A stretch of DNA of 16,685 bases from CAZVAR01 sp964625225. Lineage in GTDB: Bacteria > Pseudomonadota > Alphaproteobacteria > JAJUGE01. This document shows positions 1-7,576 of this stretch, one piece after another; position 1 is the stretch's first letter, and the number at the start of each line of letters is the position of its first letter. The notes under the pieces were generated by a model, which was not told the origin of the DNA, did not search any database, and saw only the letters and a list, made by a program, of their open reading frames with translations. The position numbers and the translations under genes were made by a program. The stretch covers positions 1 through 16,685 of the forward strand of contig CAZVAR010000083.1 in the NCBI GenBank assembly GCA_964625225.1. The letters are read 5' to 3'.

Positions 1-188
1 CCCGCAGCGGGTCCATGTCCCGTTCCCGGTCCGCTCGGCCCGGCGGGTCCCGCGCTCGGGCAATGCTTGCGACGGGGCCGCGGGGCGACGAGCGCCGGCA
101 TGATGCTCCTTGGCGACCGGCGCCACCGCGCATGGAAACTTCCCGTCCGGCGTTCCGTTTGCCGTAGGGATTGCCGGGGAGGCAGGTC
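1..188. other. Left-edge region, no gene recognised
   Basis: GC-rich sequence in which I find no protein with recognisable family features on either strand. The open frames crossing it are rich in Arg, Pro and Ala, as expected for frames open by chance in high-GC DNA. A gene tail entering from the left cannot be excluded, but nothing supports one. Confidence 0.4.
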
Positions 189-482
189 ATGACCGGAGCG
201 CTGCGCGACAGCGTCATCGTCATCACCGGCGCGGCGAGCGGCATCGGCCTCGCCACCGTCTGCGTCGCGCCCGATCGGGGCGCCCCACCGCCGCTCGCCC
301 GCGGCGCGACCGGGTCGTTCGGCGGCATCGGCGCCGGGATCGAGGACGCGGCCGTGAGCGCATCCGGTCGCGTCGAGGCGGCGCGGACATCCGTATTCCG
401 GCGGGTCGTCGAAACGGAACCGCCGCCTGCCCCGGAAGGCGGCCCCAGCCGCGGCGGCGATCTCCATCGGCGAGGAGGCTGA
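189..482 (+). pseudogene. Short-chain dehydrogenase/reductase remnant (internally deleted)
   Basis: The reading frame from ATG 189 begins with a good SDR nucleotide-binding start: residues around VIVITGAASGIGLATV contain the TGxxxGIG Rossmann motif. After about 25 residues the similarity fades. A short later piece, GRVEAARTSVFRRVVET, resembles the FRRVVExN segment that SDRs carry well after the catalytic region's start. The frame ends after 97 residues, whereas intact SDRs have about 250 or more. The N-N-A-G motif and the catalytic Ser-Tyr-Lys set are absent. I infer a decayed, internally deleted SDR gene. Its stop lies one base before the ATG of the PRPP synthetase gene, and its 3' end supplies that gene's GAGGAGG ribosome-binding site, which may be why the remnant persists. 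Alternatively it is expressed as a small protein of unknown function. Confidence 0.5.
472..478 (+). promoter_or_regulatory. Ribosome-binding site of the PRPP synthetase gene
   Basis: GAGGAGG lies 5 bases before ATG 484 and inside the last codons of the SDR remnant. It fixes the start of the downstream gene. Confidence 0.6.
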
Positions 483-483
483 C

Positions 484-1491
484 ATGCCGGATCGCAGCAT
501 TGCCCTTCTTGCGCTCCCCGGAAGCGAGGCCCAGGGCGCTCGCATCGCCGACCGCCTCGGGGTCGAGCTCGTGCCTATGCAGGACCGCCTGTACGAGAGC
601 GGCGAGCGGGCGCTGCGCCCGTGCGGGAGCCTGCGCGGCCGGGACGCTTATCTGGTCGGCTCGCTGCATGGCGATGCGCACCGATCGGTGCATGACCGGC
701 TCTGCATGCTCCTGTTCCTGATCGCCACGGTGCGCGATGCCGGAGCGGACCGGATCACCGCGATCGCTCCCTATCTCTGCTACGCCCGGAAGGACCGCCG
801 GACCGAACCCGGCGACCCGGTCACCTCCCGTTACGTGGCGCAGCTTCTGGAAGCGGTCGGCCTCGATCGGATCGTCGCCTTCGATGTGCACAATCTCGCC
901 GCCTACCAGAACGCGTTCCGCTGCCCGGCGGAGCAGTTGGAGGCAAGGCCGCTATTCGTGCGTCACCTTGCCGGGACCATCGGGCCGGATGAGGTGACCG
1001 TCCTCTCGCCGGACGTCGGCGGCATGAAGCGCGCCGAGGTGTTCCGTCGGGATCTGCAGCAGGTGCTGGGCCGAGAGGTCGGCCTCGGCTTCGTCGAGAA
1101 GCGCCGCGACGGCGATCGGATCGCGACCTCGGCCCTGATCGGCGAGGTCGCCGGCCGAACGGTCGTGATCGTCGACGACATGATCAGCACCGGTGCGACG
1201 ATCCGGGAGGCGGCATCGCGGTGCCGCCGGCTCGGTGCGCGCTCGGTGCTGGCGGCCGCCACCCACGGGCTGCTCGCCGCCGGCAGCGAGGCGGTTCTGG
1301 CCGATCCGATGCTCGACCGCATTCTGCTGACCGACACGATCGATCCGCTGCCGCTGCCCTCCACGCTGCCCGCGGGCCGGGTCGAGGTCGTGCCGATTGC
1401 CGGGATGATCGGCGATGCGATCGAGGAGCTGAATGCCGGCACGACCGCCGACGGCCCTCTCTCCTCGCCGTCGATCTCCGGTCACCGATGA
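484..1491 (+). CDS. Ribose-phosphate pyrophosphokinase (PRPP synthetase) homologue
   Basis: Predicted to transfer pyrophosphate from ATP to ribose 5-phosphate, giving PRPP for nucleotide, His and Trp synthesis, in the cytosol. The 335-residue protein has the two-domain phosphoribosyltransferase layout. The N-terminal half contains APYLCYARKDRR (95-106), matching the ATP-binding PYxxYARQDR segment of Prs, and DVHN (134-137), matching the metal-binding DLH. The flexible-loop EKRR (205-208) carries the catalytic Lys. VVIVDDMISTGATI (227-240) is the PRPP/ribose-phosphate binding loop. Length is slightly above the usual 310-320 because of a Ser/Pro-rich tail. Sequence around the loops differs from housekeeping Prs (for example RTEPGDPVTS in place of the usual regulatory segment), so this is probably a second, divergent paralogue rather than the essential prs. 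I therefore give no symbol. A strong RBS precedes ATG 484. The next gene on this strand is a kinase 242 bases downstream. Confidence 0.88.
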   Translation: MPDRSIALLALPGSEAQGARIADRLGVELVPMQDRLYESGERALRPCGSLRGRDAYLVGSLHGDAHRSVHDRLCMLLFLIATVRDAGADRITAIAPYLCYARKDRRTEPGDPVTSRYVAQLLEAVGLDRIVAFDVHNLAAYQNAFRCPAEQLEARPLFVRHLAGTIGPDEVTVLSPDVGGMKRAEVFRRDLQQVLGREVGLGFVEKRRDGDRIATSALIGEVAGRTVVIVDDMISTGATIREAASRCRRLGARSVLAAATHGLLAAGSEAVLADPMLDRILLTDTIDPLPLPSTLPAGRVEVVPIAGMIGDAIEELNAGTTADGPLSSPSISGHR

Positions 1492-1507
1492 TCGCCGTCG
1501 CGGCCGG

Positions 1508-1548
1508 GGCCGGCAACCGGTATGGTCCGACGCAGGCCGACAACCGGT
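1508..1548. repeat. Short imperfect direct repeat
   Basis: The 14-mer GGCCGGCAACCGGT at 1508-1521 recurs with one change (GGCCGACAACCGGT) at 1535-1548, a 27-base period, just after the PRPP synthetase stop. It could be an operator pair, but nothing else supports this and GC-rich DNA gives such repeats by chance. Confidence 0.25.
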
Positions 1549-1733
1549 GCGGCGTTCCGGCCATGACGGTGCCGTCGGCGCCGGTCGCGGGCGCCGGTCC
1601 TGCGGGACCGTGGCGGCGCCGCCTGCGCAACCGGCCGAGGCCGGCCGGCCGCCCCGGAACACGGTCGGGACACGAGCGTTTCACGCTCCCGTCGCCACAG
1701 ATCCGCCGTTCGCGGCGCAGGTGCAGGAACGGC

Positions 1734-2738
1734 ATGCCGGCACGGCCGCTGGGTATTCTCGATCCGGAGGACCCGCTCCACCATTTCCTCCGCCGCCACG
1801 TCCTCCCGCACCCACCCTGCCGCCGAGGGCCGTCGGACCTCTTCGACGTTCACCGGCTCGACGCCCGCGGCGCCGTGTTCCGCTACACCGATCGAGCGAC
1901 GGGCGCGGCCGTCGTCGGCAAGTTCTACGGGGTGAAGATTCCCGGCGATGCGCCGGGCGTCGCCGCCATGCGCAACACCTTCCTGCACCGGGAGGCGGAG
2001 AACATGCGGCGCCTGCGGGCGCTCGGCTTCGACCGGCCCCCGGTGCAGGTCGTGCGCCCGCTGGCCGTCGAACCCGCGATCAACGGTGTGCTGATCCAGG
2101 AGTACGCGACCGGCGTCGACCTGCAGGCTTCGATCGCCGCCGCGACCGCGGTCACGTTCGACCCGGCTCTGTCCGGGCGGCTGACGGCGGTCGGTCGGTT
2201 TCTCGCCATGCTGCACGAGCGATCGAGGACCGGTGGGAGCGCCGGCGCCGCCGCGCCGCTGCAATATCTCGACAAGCTCATTGCCCAATTGACCGAGGCC
2301 GGCCTGCTCGACGGCGAGGGCAGGGCGGAGCTCGGCCGGTTGCGGGCGGCCTGGGCGGAGGCCGGCGCTCTGGACGGCGGGCCGGAGGTGCTGGCTCACG
2401 GCGATGCGACGCCGCCGCACTTTCTGTTCGACGCCGGTGACCTCACGGTCATCGACCTGGAGCGGGTCTGGCCCGGGGATGCGGCGGCCGATCTCGGCTG
2501 CCTCACCGCGGAGCTGCGATACCTGTTCCGGTGCGCGGGCTCGCGGGACGGCGGGCGCTATATAGACGACCTGCAGGCCGCCTATCTGGCCGAGAGCAGG
2601 CAACCGGTGGGACCGCTCCTGCGGCGCAGCCGGTTCTACGAAGGATGCTATACGCTACGAATAAGCCGCAACGGCTGGATCGCACCGCAGTTGCGGCGGC
2701 GGCTGATCGCCGATGCCCGGTGCCGCCTCGCGATCTGA
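1734..2738 (+). CDS. Aminoglycoside-phosphotransferase-fold small-molecule kinase
   Basis: A 334-residue protein with the APH/choline-kinase fold. A likely ATP-anchoring Lys is in VVGKFYGVK (61-69). The catalytic loop is HGDATPPHF (222-230) with Asp224, and the metal-binding Asp is in VIDLERVWPGDAAADLG (239-255). The usual Asn of HGDxxxxN is His229 here, which may alter metal binding. The substrate cannot be read from the sequence. APH-family members phosphorylate sugars, amino alcohols, antibiotics and other small molecules, and position next to a PRPP synthetase hints at sugar or nucleotide-related metabolism, which is inference only. I chose ATG 1734 because AGGAA lies just upstream and convincing protein sequence starts there. 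The frame stays open back to 1221, but that part overlaps the preceding gene and reads as Arg/Pro-rich shadow. An in-frame ATG at 1563 is a less likely start. Confidence 0.75.
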   Translation: MPARPLGILDPEDPLHHFLRRHVLPHPPCRRGPSDLFDVHRLDARGAVFRYTDRATGAAVVGKFYGVKIPGDAPGVAAMRNTFLHREAENMRRLRALGFDRPPVQVVRPLAVEPAINGVLIQEYATGVDLQASIAAATAVTFDPALSGRLTAVGRFLAMLHERSRTGGSAGAAAPLQYLDKLIAQLTEAGLLDGEGRAELGRLRAAWAEAGALDGGPEVLAHGDATPPHFLFDAGDLTVIDLERVWPGDAAADLGCLTAELRYLFRCAGSRDGGRYIDDLQAAYLAESRQPVGPLLRRSRFYEGCYTLRISRNGWIAPQLRRRLIADARCRLAI

Positions 2739-2845
2739 TCGGGGCCGTCCGCGGATCGGCCGGAGCGGCCGATCGCTCGTGCCGGCACGCGGGACCCTTT
2801 GCATCCTCGCGCCGCCGGGGATTCGGGCGTAGGTTCAAGCGTCCC

Positions 2846-2854
2846 GGAGGGAGG
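2846..2854 (+). promoter_or_regulatory. Ribosome-binding site of the Na/Pi cotransporter gene
   Basis: GGAGGGAGG ends 5 bases before ATG 2860 and only 2 bases before the adjacent GTG 2857. The spacing favours ATG 2860 as the start. Confidence 0.6.
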
Positions 2855-2859
2855 CCGTG

Positions 2860-4527
2860 ATGTCGGGCGCCTTGGTTCTCGTCAATCTGATCGGCTATGT
2901 GGCGCTGCTTCTCTGGGGCACGCACATGGTGCAGACCGGCATCCTGCGCGCGTTCGGCTCCGATCTCCGGCACCTGCTCGCCAAAGGGCTACGAAACCGG
3001 ATCGCGGCCTTCCTGGCCGGCCTCGGCATCACGGCCGCGATTCAAAGCAGCACCGCGACCGGCCTGTTGACCACATCCTTCGCCGCAACCGGGATGGTCG
3101 ATCTGGTGCCCGCCCTGGCCGTCATGCTCGGGGCGAATGTCGGCACCACCCTCATCGTCCAGCTCCTGTCATTCGACATCATCGCCGTCGCCCCGGTGCT
3201 GTTCGCCATCGGCCTGTTCGCTTACAGGCGCGGCCCGCGTACCCGTATCAGGGATCTCGGGCGCGTCGCCATCGGTCTCGGCCTCATGCTGCTCGCCCTG
3301 CATCTGCTCGTGACCACGATCGGGCCGTCGGCATCCGCCCCGGCGATGGTGGCGCTGTTCGCCGCCGTCGCCGGCGATCCCGTACTCGCCCTGCTGATTG
3401 CGGCCGTCCTCACCTGGGCGGTTCATTCGAGTGTCGCCGTCGTACTGCTCGTGCTGTCGCTCGCCGACATCGGCGCCGTCACGCCGATCCAGGCGTTCGC
3501 GCTGGTGCTCGGCGCGAACCTCGGCAGCGCGATCAATCCCGTACTCGAAGGCGGACATGTCGGCGACCCGGCCAGCCGCCGCCTGCCCGTAGGCAATCTT
3601 GTCAACCGGTTGGCCGGGTGCCTGGTGCTCCTTCCCGTTCTGCAGGCGGTCGCCGATCTGCTCCCGGGCCTCGATTCCGACCCCGGGCGGCAGATCGCCA
3701 ACTTTCACACCGCCTTCAATCTGGCGACCGCGCTGGTCTTCCTCCCGCTGCTCGACCCGATGGCGCGGCTGCTCCGGATGCTGCTGCCGGAGCGGCTCAG
3801 GTCCGAGGACCCGACGACGCCGCGCTATCTCGACCCTGCCGCCCTCAAGTTCCCCTCCGTCGCGTTGGCCAATGCGACGCGCGAGACGCTGCGGATCGCG
3901 GACAGGATCAAGACGATGCTGCAGGGCAGCCTGCACGTGTTCCGGACCGGGGACCGCCAGCAGGTGGCGGCGATCTCGGAAATGGACGATGCCGTCGACA
4001 AGCTGCATACCGCGGTCAAGCTGTACCTGGCGAGGCTCCCCGAGGAGGAGTTCGACGACGACGACAGACGACGCTACGCCGCGATTCTCGCCTTCGCGAT
4101 CAATCTCGAACATATCGGCGACATCATCGACCTCAGCTTGATGGATCTCGCGGAGAAGATGATCAAGCGTCGGATCACCTTTTCCGCCGACGCCATGGCC
4201 GAAATCGAGACGATGCTGACCCGGCTGATCACCAATCTGGATCTCGCCACGGCGGTGCTGATCGCGGGCGATGCGAAATCGGCCAAGCAGCTCGTGCGGG
4301 AGAAGGAGATCTTCCGCGACCTGGAGCGGACCGCGACCGAGAACCACTTTGCGCGGCTGCGGGACGGCCGGCCGGAAGCGGTGGCGGCCGGCCCTGTGCA
4401 TCTCGACATCCTGCGCGACGCCAGACGGATCAACGCGCACATCGCCGCAACCGTCTACCCGCTGCTGGAGGAGGCCGGCGTCCTGCGCCGCAGCCGCCTG
4501 GTCGACGAGGATGACGAGGCCGCGTGA
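2860..4527 (+). CDS. Na+/phosphate cotransporter family protein with PhoU-like C-terminal domain
   Basis: Inner-membrane protein of 555 residues, predicted to couple sodium entry to phosphate uptake (NptA / PF02690 type). The membrane half shows the inverted-repeat signatures of the family: QSSTAT (62-67) with GANVGTT (91-97) in the first repeat, and HSS (189-191) with GANLGSA (218-224) in the second. The first Q of the second QSS is His here. Several hydrophobic segments span roughly residues 5-300. Residues about 335-540 form a soluble helical PhoU-like domain, with NLEHIGDIIDL (415-425) and a second copy-like stretch near ILRDARRINAHI (517-528). PhoU-like tails in this family are thought to regulate transport or link it to phosphate status. 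The gene converges with a PiT permease gene with only 26 bases between the stops, so the two 3' ends may interfere. Confidence 0.9.
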   Translation: MSGALVLVNLIGYVALLLWGTHMVQTGILRAFGSDLRHLLAKGLRNRIAAFLAGLGITAAIQSSTATGLLTTSFAATGMVDLVPALAVMLGANVGTTLIVQLLSFDIIAVAPVLFAIGLFAYRRGPRTRIRDLGRVAIGLGLMLLALHLLVTTIGPSASAPAMVALFAAVAGDPVLALLIAAVLTWAVHSSVAVVLLVLSLADIGAVTPIQAFALVLGANLGSAINPVLEGGHVGDPASRRLPVGNLVNRLAGCLVLLPVLQAVADLLPGLDSDPGRQIANFHTAFNLATALVFLPLLDPMARLLRMLLPERLRSEDPTTPRYLDPAALKFPSVALANATRETLRIADRIKTMLQGSLHVFRTGDRQQVAAISEMDDAVDKLHTAVKLYLARLPEEEFDDDDRRRYAAILAFAINLEHIGDIIDLSLMDLAEKMIKRRITFSADAMAEIETMLTRLITNLDLATAVLIAGDAKSAKQLVREKEIFRDLERTATENHFARLRDGRPEAVAAGPVHLDILRDARRINAHIAATVYPLLEEAGVLRRSRLVDEDDEAA

Positions 4528-4553
4528 GTTGCGGCCCGACCGACGGGGGCAGC

Positions 4554-6146
4554 CTAGGTCTGCACGAACGCCTGGAGCAGGACGAACAGCCCGGCGGCGA
4601 GCATGGCCGTGAGCGGCACGGTGATCAGCCAGGCTGCCACGATCGAGAGCAGGTGCCGGCGGCGGACCAGCTTGCGCTTCTGTGCCTTTCGCGCCTTTTC
4701 CTGCCAGAGCAGCAGTTCGAGATCCGACGAGCCGGACGCGGCTTCCGGCAGTGCCGCCGAGGCGGCGCCGGCCTGCCATGCGGACCCGGCCGGCCGGCGC
4801 TGGCGACGCTGCCGATCGAGCCACTCGCGCAGGAAGCCGACACCGAACAGGGCGCCGAGGGCGATGTGGGTCGAACTGACCGGCAATCCCAGGGCCGAGG
4901 CGATGATCACGGTGACCGCCGCCGAAAGCGCGATCGCGAACGCGCGTGCGCGGTCCAACCGCGTGATCTCGGTCCCGACCGTCCGGATCAGGCCGGGTCC
5001 GAACAGGGCCAGCCCGACCGCGATGCCGAGTCCGCCCACCAGCATCACCCAGAAGGGAATGCCCACACGCGCCTCGACCGTACCGGTCGCCGAGGCGCTC
5101 ACGATCGCGGCGAGCGGCGCGACCGCATTGGCGACATCGTTGGCACCGTGTGCGAACGAGAGCAGCGCCGCAGCGCAGATCAGCGGAATCGTGAACAGCT
5201 GCACGACCGACTTGCGTCGATTGTCGAGGCCGACGGCGGCCCGCACCACGAGGGGCCGCACGATCAGGAGCGCCAGGACGAACGCGCCGGCGCCGATCAC
5301 GGCCAGCCAGCCGGGACCCGGCTTCCATACCCGCCCCAGGCCCTTGGTCACGAGATAGATCGTGAAGGACGACGCCATGACCGCAACGAGCAGGGGCACC
5401 CAGCGCTTCGCGGCCGCCACCCGGTCGGGCTGGTAGAGGATCGCCTTCTTGATGAACAGCAGAATGTGCATCGCCACCAGGCCGCCCAGAACCGGCGAGA
5501 TGACCCAGCTCGCCGCGATCCGGCCCATCACGGACCAGTTCACCGCATCGGCACCGAGGGCGGCGATTCCCGCGCCGGCCACGGCGCCGACGATCGCGTG
5601 CGTGGTGGAGACCGGCGCGTTGAGATAGGTTGCGAGATTGACCCAGAGCGCGGCCGCGAGCAGGGCGGCCATCATCGCCCAGATCAGGGTGTCGGGAGAT
5701 GTCAGGCGGTTGGTGTCGACGATCCCTTTCGAGATCGTCGTGACGACCTCGCCGCCGGCGATCAGCGCGCCCGCCGCCTCGAAGACCGCGGCGATGACGA
5801 GCGCGCCGGTCAGTGTCAGGGCCTGGGAGCCGACGGCGGGGCCGACATTGTTCGCGACGTCGTTGGCGCCGATGTTCATGGCCATGTAGCCGCCGATGAC
5901 GCCCGCCGCGATCACCAGCACGCTGTTGTCGAGGCTGCCGGTCTGGAGGGCGACGTAGATGAAGACGGCGCCGAGGAAGAGCAGACCCAGGCCGATGCGG
6001 GTGCTTTGGCGGCCCGTCGCCGCAGCCGCCCGCTCGAGACGGGTGATCTTCTTGAGATCCTTGTCGAGGACCGTCCGTTTCGGAACCGGCGGCAGCGGGG
6101 GCCCGGGATCCGTCGCATCCCAACGCCGGGCATCCGGTCCCGACAT
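4554..6146 (-). CDS. PiT-family inorganic phosphate transporter
   Basis: Inner-membrane permease of 530 residues, predicted to move phosphate (often as a metal-phosphate complex) with protons or sodium. Both halves of the internal duplication carry the PiT signature: GANDVANN (93-100) and GANDVANA (334-341), each followed by a PVSTTH-type motif (178-183 and 422-427). The first ~50 residues are hydrophilic, with LDKDLKKITRLERAA, a cytosolic extension seen in many alphaproteobacterial PiT proteins. A charged loop at about 440-500 precedes the last membrane helix. I chose ATG 6146 because GGGGAAG lies just upstream on the minus strand. The frame is open further upstream (to 6341, with an ATG at 6185), but those residues look non-coding. 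It faces the Na/Pi cotransporter tail to tail. No clear pair of Pho-box half-sites was found upstream. Confidence 0.92.
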   Translation of the reverse strand: MSGPDARRWDATDPGPPLPPVPKRTVLDKDLKKITRLERAAAATGRQSTRIGLGLLFLGAVFIYVALQTGSLDNSVLVIAAGVIGGYMAMNIGANDVANNVGPAVGSQALTLTGALVIAAVFEAAGALIAGGEVVTTISKGIVDTNRLTSPDTLIWAMMAALLAAALWVNLATYLNAPVSTTHAIVGAVAGAGIAALGADAVNWSVMGRIAASWVISPVLGGLVAMHILLFIKKAILYQPDRVAAAKRWVPLLVAVMASSFTIYLVTKGLGRVWKPGPGWLAVIGAGAFVLALLIVRPLVVRAAVGLDNRRKSVVQLFTIPLICAAALLSFAHGANDVANAVAPLAAIVSASATGTVEARVGIPFWVMLVGGLGIAVGLALFGPGLIRTVGTEITRLDRARAFAIALSAAVTVIIASALGLPVSSTHIALGALFGVGFLREWLDRQRRQRRPAGSAWQAGAASAALPEAASGSSDLELLLWQEKARKAQKRKLVRRRHLLSIVAAWLITVPLTAMLAAGLFVLLQAFVQT

Positions 6147-6939
6147 AGCTTCCCCGCGTTCGATGGAGCTGTCAGTCGGCGGCATCGCGGCCCCGCATTC
6201 GAGGGGATGCCGAAACAACACCGATGCGCCCGACGCGTTCGGCCGCACGCCGGGCAGCCGTCGGTCCAGTCCTTCCTTCCGGCATGGTCCGCTGCCGAAG
6301 CGGATTGGCGGGCCGACTGTCCGGCCGCGAACGGAGTGCAATCGGCGCCTCCGCCGTCACGGGGCCGATCCCCCGCCCCCGTCTCTCCCTAGGCTCACCC
6401 CTCATCGAACTCCTGTTCTTGGTGTCCCGGCCCGTATCACAGAGGCAGGCAGGCACTCGCGGCGACCGCCGATGTCGGCCCGGGCGGCTCCTCCGCCCCC
6501 CTCTCGAAGGGCGCAAGAATTGCCGAAGCCGGCCGGCGTTTCCAGGCTCATGTTGTGGCCCGCAGCGCCGGTACGACGTTCGATACGACGGTTCGACGAA
6601 AAAGGTTCCGAGTTGAGGCGGCCGTCGGGGGCGAACGCCATGCCGACGGTGGCCTCAGGGGAGGGCCGGTGGCCGGGTCGGCGGGGTCTTACACGCAGCG
6701 CGGCGGATTCCGCGGGAGTGGAAGGCATGCGCCGACGATGCCCGCATGGCGGTGACGGTTCCGCCAGGGGCTGCCGTCGGCGTCCTTGCGTGGGCAGGCA
6801 CCTCCTTCGCTGGCCCATGTCGGGGCTGCCGCAGCCGCTCCGCAGCGGAGGTGCGACAACCGGGCGAAGGGGGCGGATCCACCCCGCCCGCCCCGGGAGG
6901 CCAGGGCGGGTTGGATCCGGGTTGCGGTTGGCGTTCGGG
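6147..6939. other. About 790 bases without a credible gene
   Basis: The 5' side of the PiT gene and the 3' side of the DUF4168 gene meet here. Open frames on both strands are Arg/Pro/Ser-rich shadows with no family motifs or convincing ribosome-binding sites. I see a tandem-like stretch at about 6571-6597 (TACGACGTTCGA followed by TACGACGGTTCGAC), a 7-bp inverted pair CCGTCGG/CCGACGG at 6622-6628 and 6643-6649, and the strong inverted repeat at 6875-6918 listed separately. A decayed gene or an unrecognised RNA is possible, but nothing shows it. Confidence 0.45.
6875..6918 (-). terminator. 15-bp inverted repeat, likely 3' hairpin of the DUF4168 gene
   Basis: The left arm GGATCCACCCCGCCC (6875-6889) pairs with the right arm GGGCGGGTTGGATCC (6904-6918) at 14 of 15 positions, with a 14-base loop. 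It begins 22 bases beyond the stop of the minus-strand DUF4168 gene. No T-run follows on either strand, so it may be a 3'-end stabilising hairpin or a non-canonical terminator rather than a classic intrinsic one. It is by far the longest inverted repeat I see in the window. Confidence 0.5.
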
Positions 6940-7338
6940 TCAGTTGCCCCGGATCATCTCGGTGATGCGGGCGGCGAGCTGCGGGTTGGCTCTGGCGGCG
7001 GTGGAGATGTCGTTGTACTCCTCGACGGTGAGTCCCTCGCCACGGATCGCTTCGACCATCTCCTTCGTCGCCTCCTGGCGCACCTCGGCCGCCTCTTCCG
7101 GTGAGCCGGCGGCGCTGACTTTCGGCTGCATGCGCTGCCCGATCTTCTGCACCTCGCGCACCGCTCCGGCGAAGGACTGCAGCTGCTGGTCGCTGAACTC
7201 CGACTGCACCGCGCCCTGCGGCGCCGGTGCCTGTCCCTGATATCCGGGCGATGCCTGCTGCGCCTGGGCCGCGGCCGTCAGTGCGAAAGCACCGGCGGCG
7301 ACGGTGCAGGCTGCGAGGAGCGTGGGGCGGAACGACAT
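6940..7338 (-). CDS. Exported DUF4168-family protein
   Basis: A 132-residue protein with a Sec-type signal peptide: MSFRPTLLAACTVAAGAFALTAAAQAQQ, with likely cleavage after AQA near residue 26. The mature part has a Gln/Pro-rich linker and then a helical DUF4168-like domain, FSDQQLQSFAGAVREVQKI (48-66), ending with NPQLAARITEMI (118-129). The family is periplasmic and its function is unknown. I chose ATG 7338 because AAAGGA lies about 10 bases upstream and a signal peptide begins there. The frame runs open to a GTG at 7410, but that would start inside the proposed promoter. The gene diverges from an ECF sigma factor gene, with ECF-like elements on both sides, so it is a candidate member of that sigma factor's regulon and may be an envelope-stress protein. 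The last point is inference. Confidence 0.8.
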   Translation of the reverse strand: MSFRPTLLAACTVAAGAFALTAAAQAQQASPGYQGQAPAPQGAVQSEFSDQQLQSFAGAVREVQKIGQRMQPKVSAAGSPEEAAEVRQEATKEMVEAIRGEGLTVEEYNDISTAARANPQLAARITEMIRGN

Positions 7339-7399
7339 CGGCTTGTGTCCTTTCTCGATGTACGCAGAAGCAGAAGCGGCCGGATGTCCGGCTGCCATC

Positions 7400-7430
7400 G
7401 AGACCGACACCGTTCAGGCTCCCAAGTTCC
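7400..7430 (-). promoter_or_regulatory. Candidate ECF-type promoter for the DUF4168 gene
   Basis: On the minus strand GGAACTT (7430-7424) is followed after exactly 15 bases by GTCGG (7408-7404). The -35 is a perfect match to the GGAACTT of RpoE-like ECF sigma factors, and the spacing and GTC fit their -10. A transcript starting near 7395 would have a leader of roughly 55 bases before ATG 7338. Confidence 0.5.
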
Positions 7431-7475
7431 GCTTGCGGTCGCGACGAAATTTTCGCTGCGGGGGGTGGCTGCCGT

Positions 7476-7506
7476 GGAACCCGGTCGAGTGCCGCGGTGT
7501 CAGCTT
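7476..7506 (+). promoter_or_regulatory. Candidate ECF-type promoter for the sigma factor operon
   Basis: GGAAC (7476-7480) is followed after 18 bases by GTCAGC (7499-7504), one base wider than the equivalent spacing in the divergent promoter. It sits about 70 bases before the GTG start of the sigma factor gene, which fits autoregulation. The match is weaker than that of its partner. Confidence 0.4.
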
Positions 7507-7576
7507 CAACGGACGGAGTTCCGGGCCGTCCGCACAGCCTGATGTTCCGGCCCCGGCAATAGGAAGGTAGTCGACC

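Noticed and set aside
1221..1733. N-terminal extension of the APH-fold kinase
   Set aside because: The frame is open but overlaps the end of the PRPP synthetase gene, and the extra residues are Arg/Pro-rich without domain features. ATG 1734 has a ribosome-binding site.
3169..6123. A very long minus-strand open frame (nearly 1000 codons) opposite the Na/Pi cotransporter gene and offset from the PiT frame
   Set aside because: The translation is Arg/Gly/Asp/His-rich low-complexity sequence with no family motifs. It is a shadow of two strongly recognisable genes in high-GC DNA.
6169..6175. Pho-box half-site CTGTCAG upstream of the PiT gene
   Set aside because: Only one half-site is present, with no second CTGTCAT-like half at the required spacing, so chance is the better explanation.
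4524..6392. A long plus-strand open frame antisense to the PiT gene
   Set aside because: It has the composition of a complementary-strand shadow (Asp/Arg/Gln/His-rich). The minus-strand PiT protein has both GANDVAN signatures and membrane helices.
6402..6882. Small minus-strand open frames in the 790-base gap
   Set aside because: No ribosome-binding site, no motifs and a shadow-like composition.
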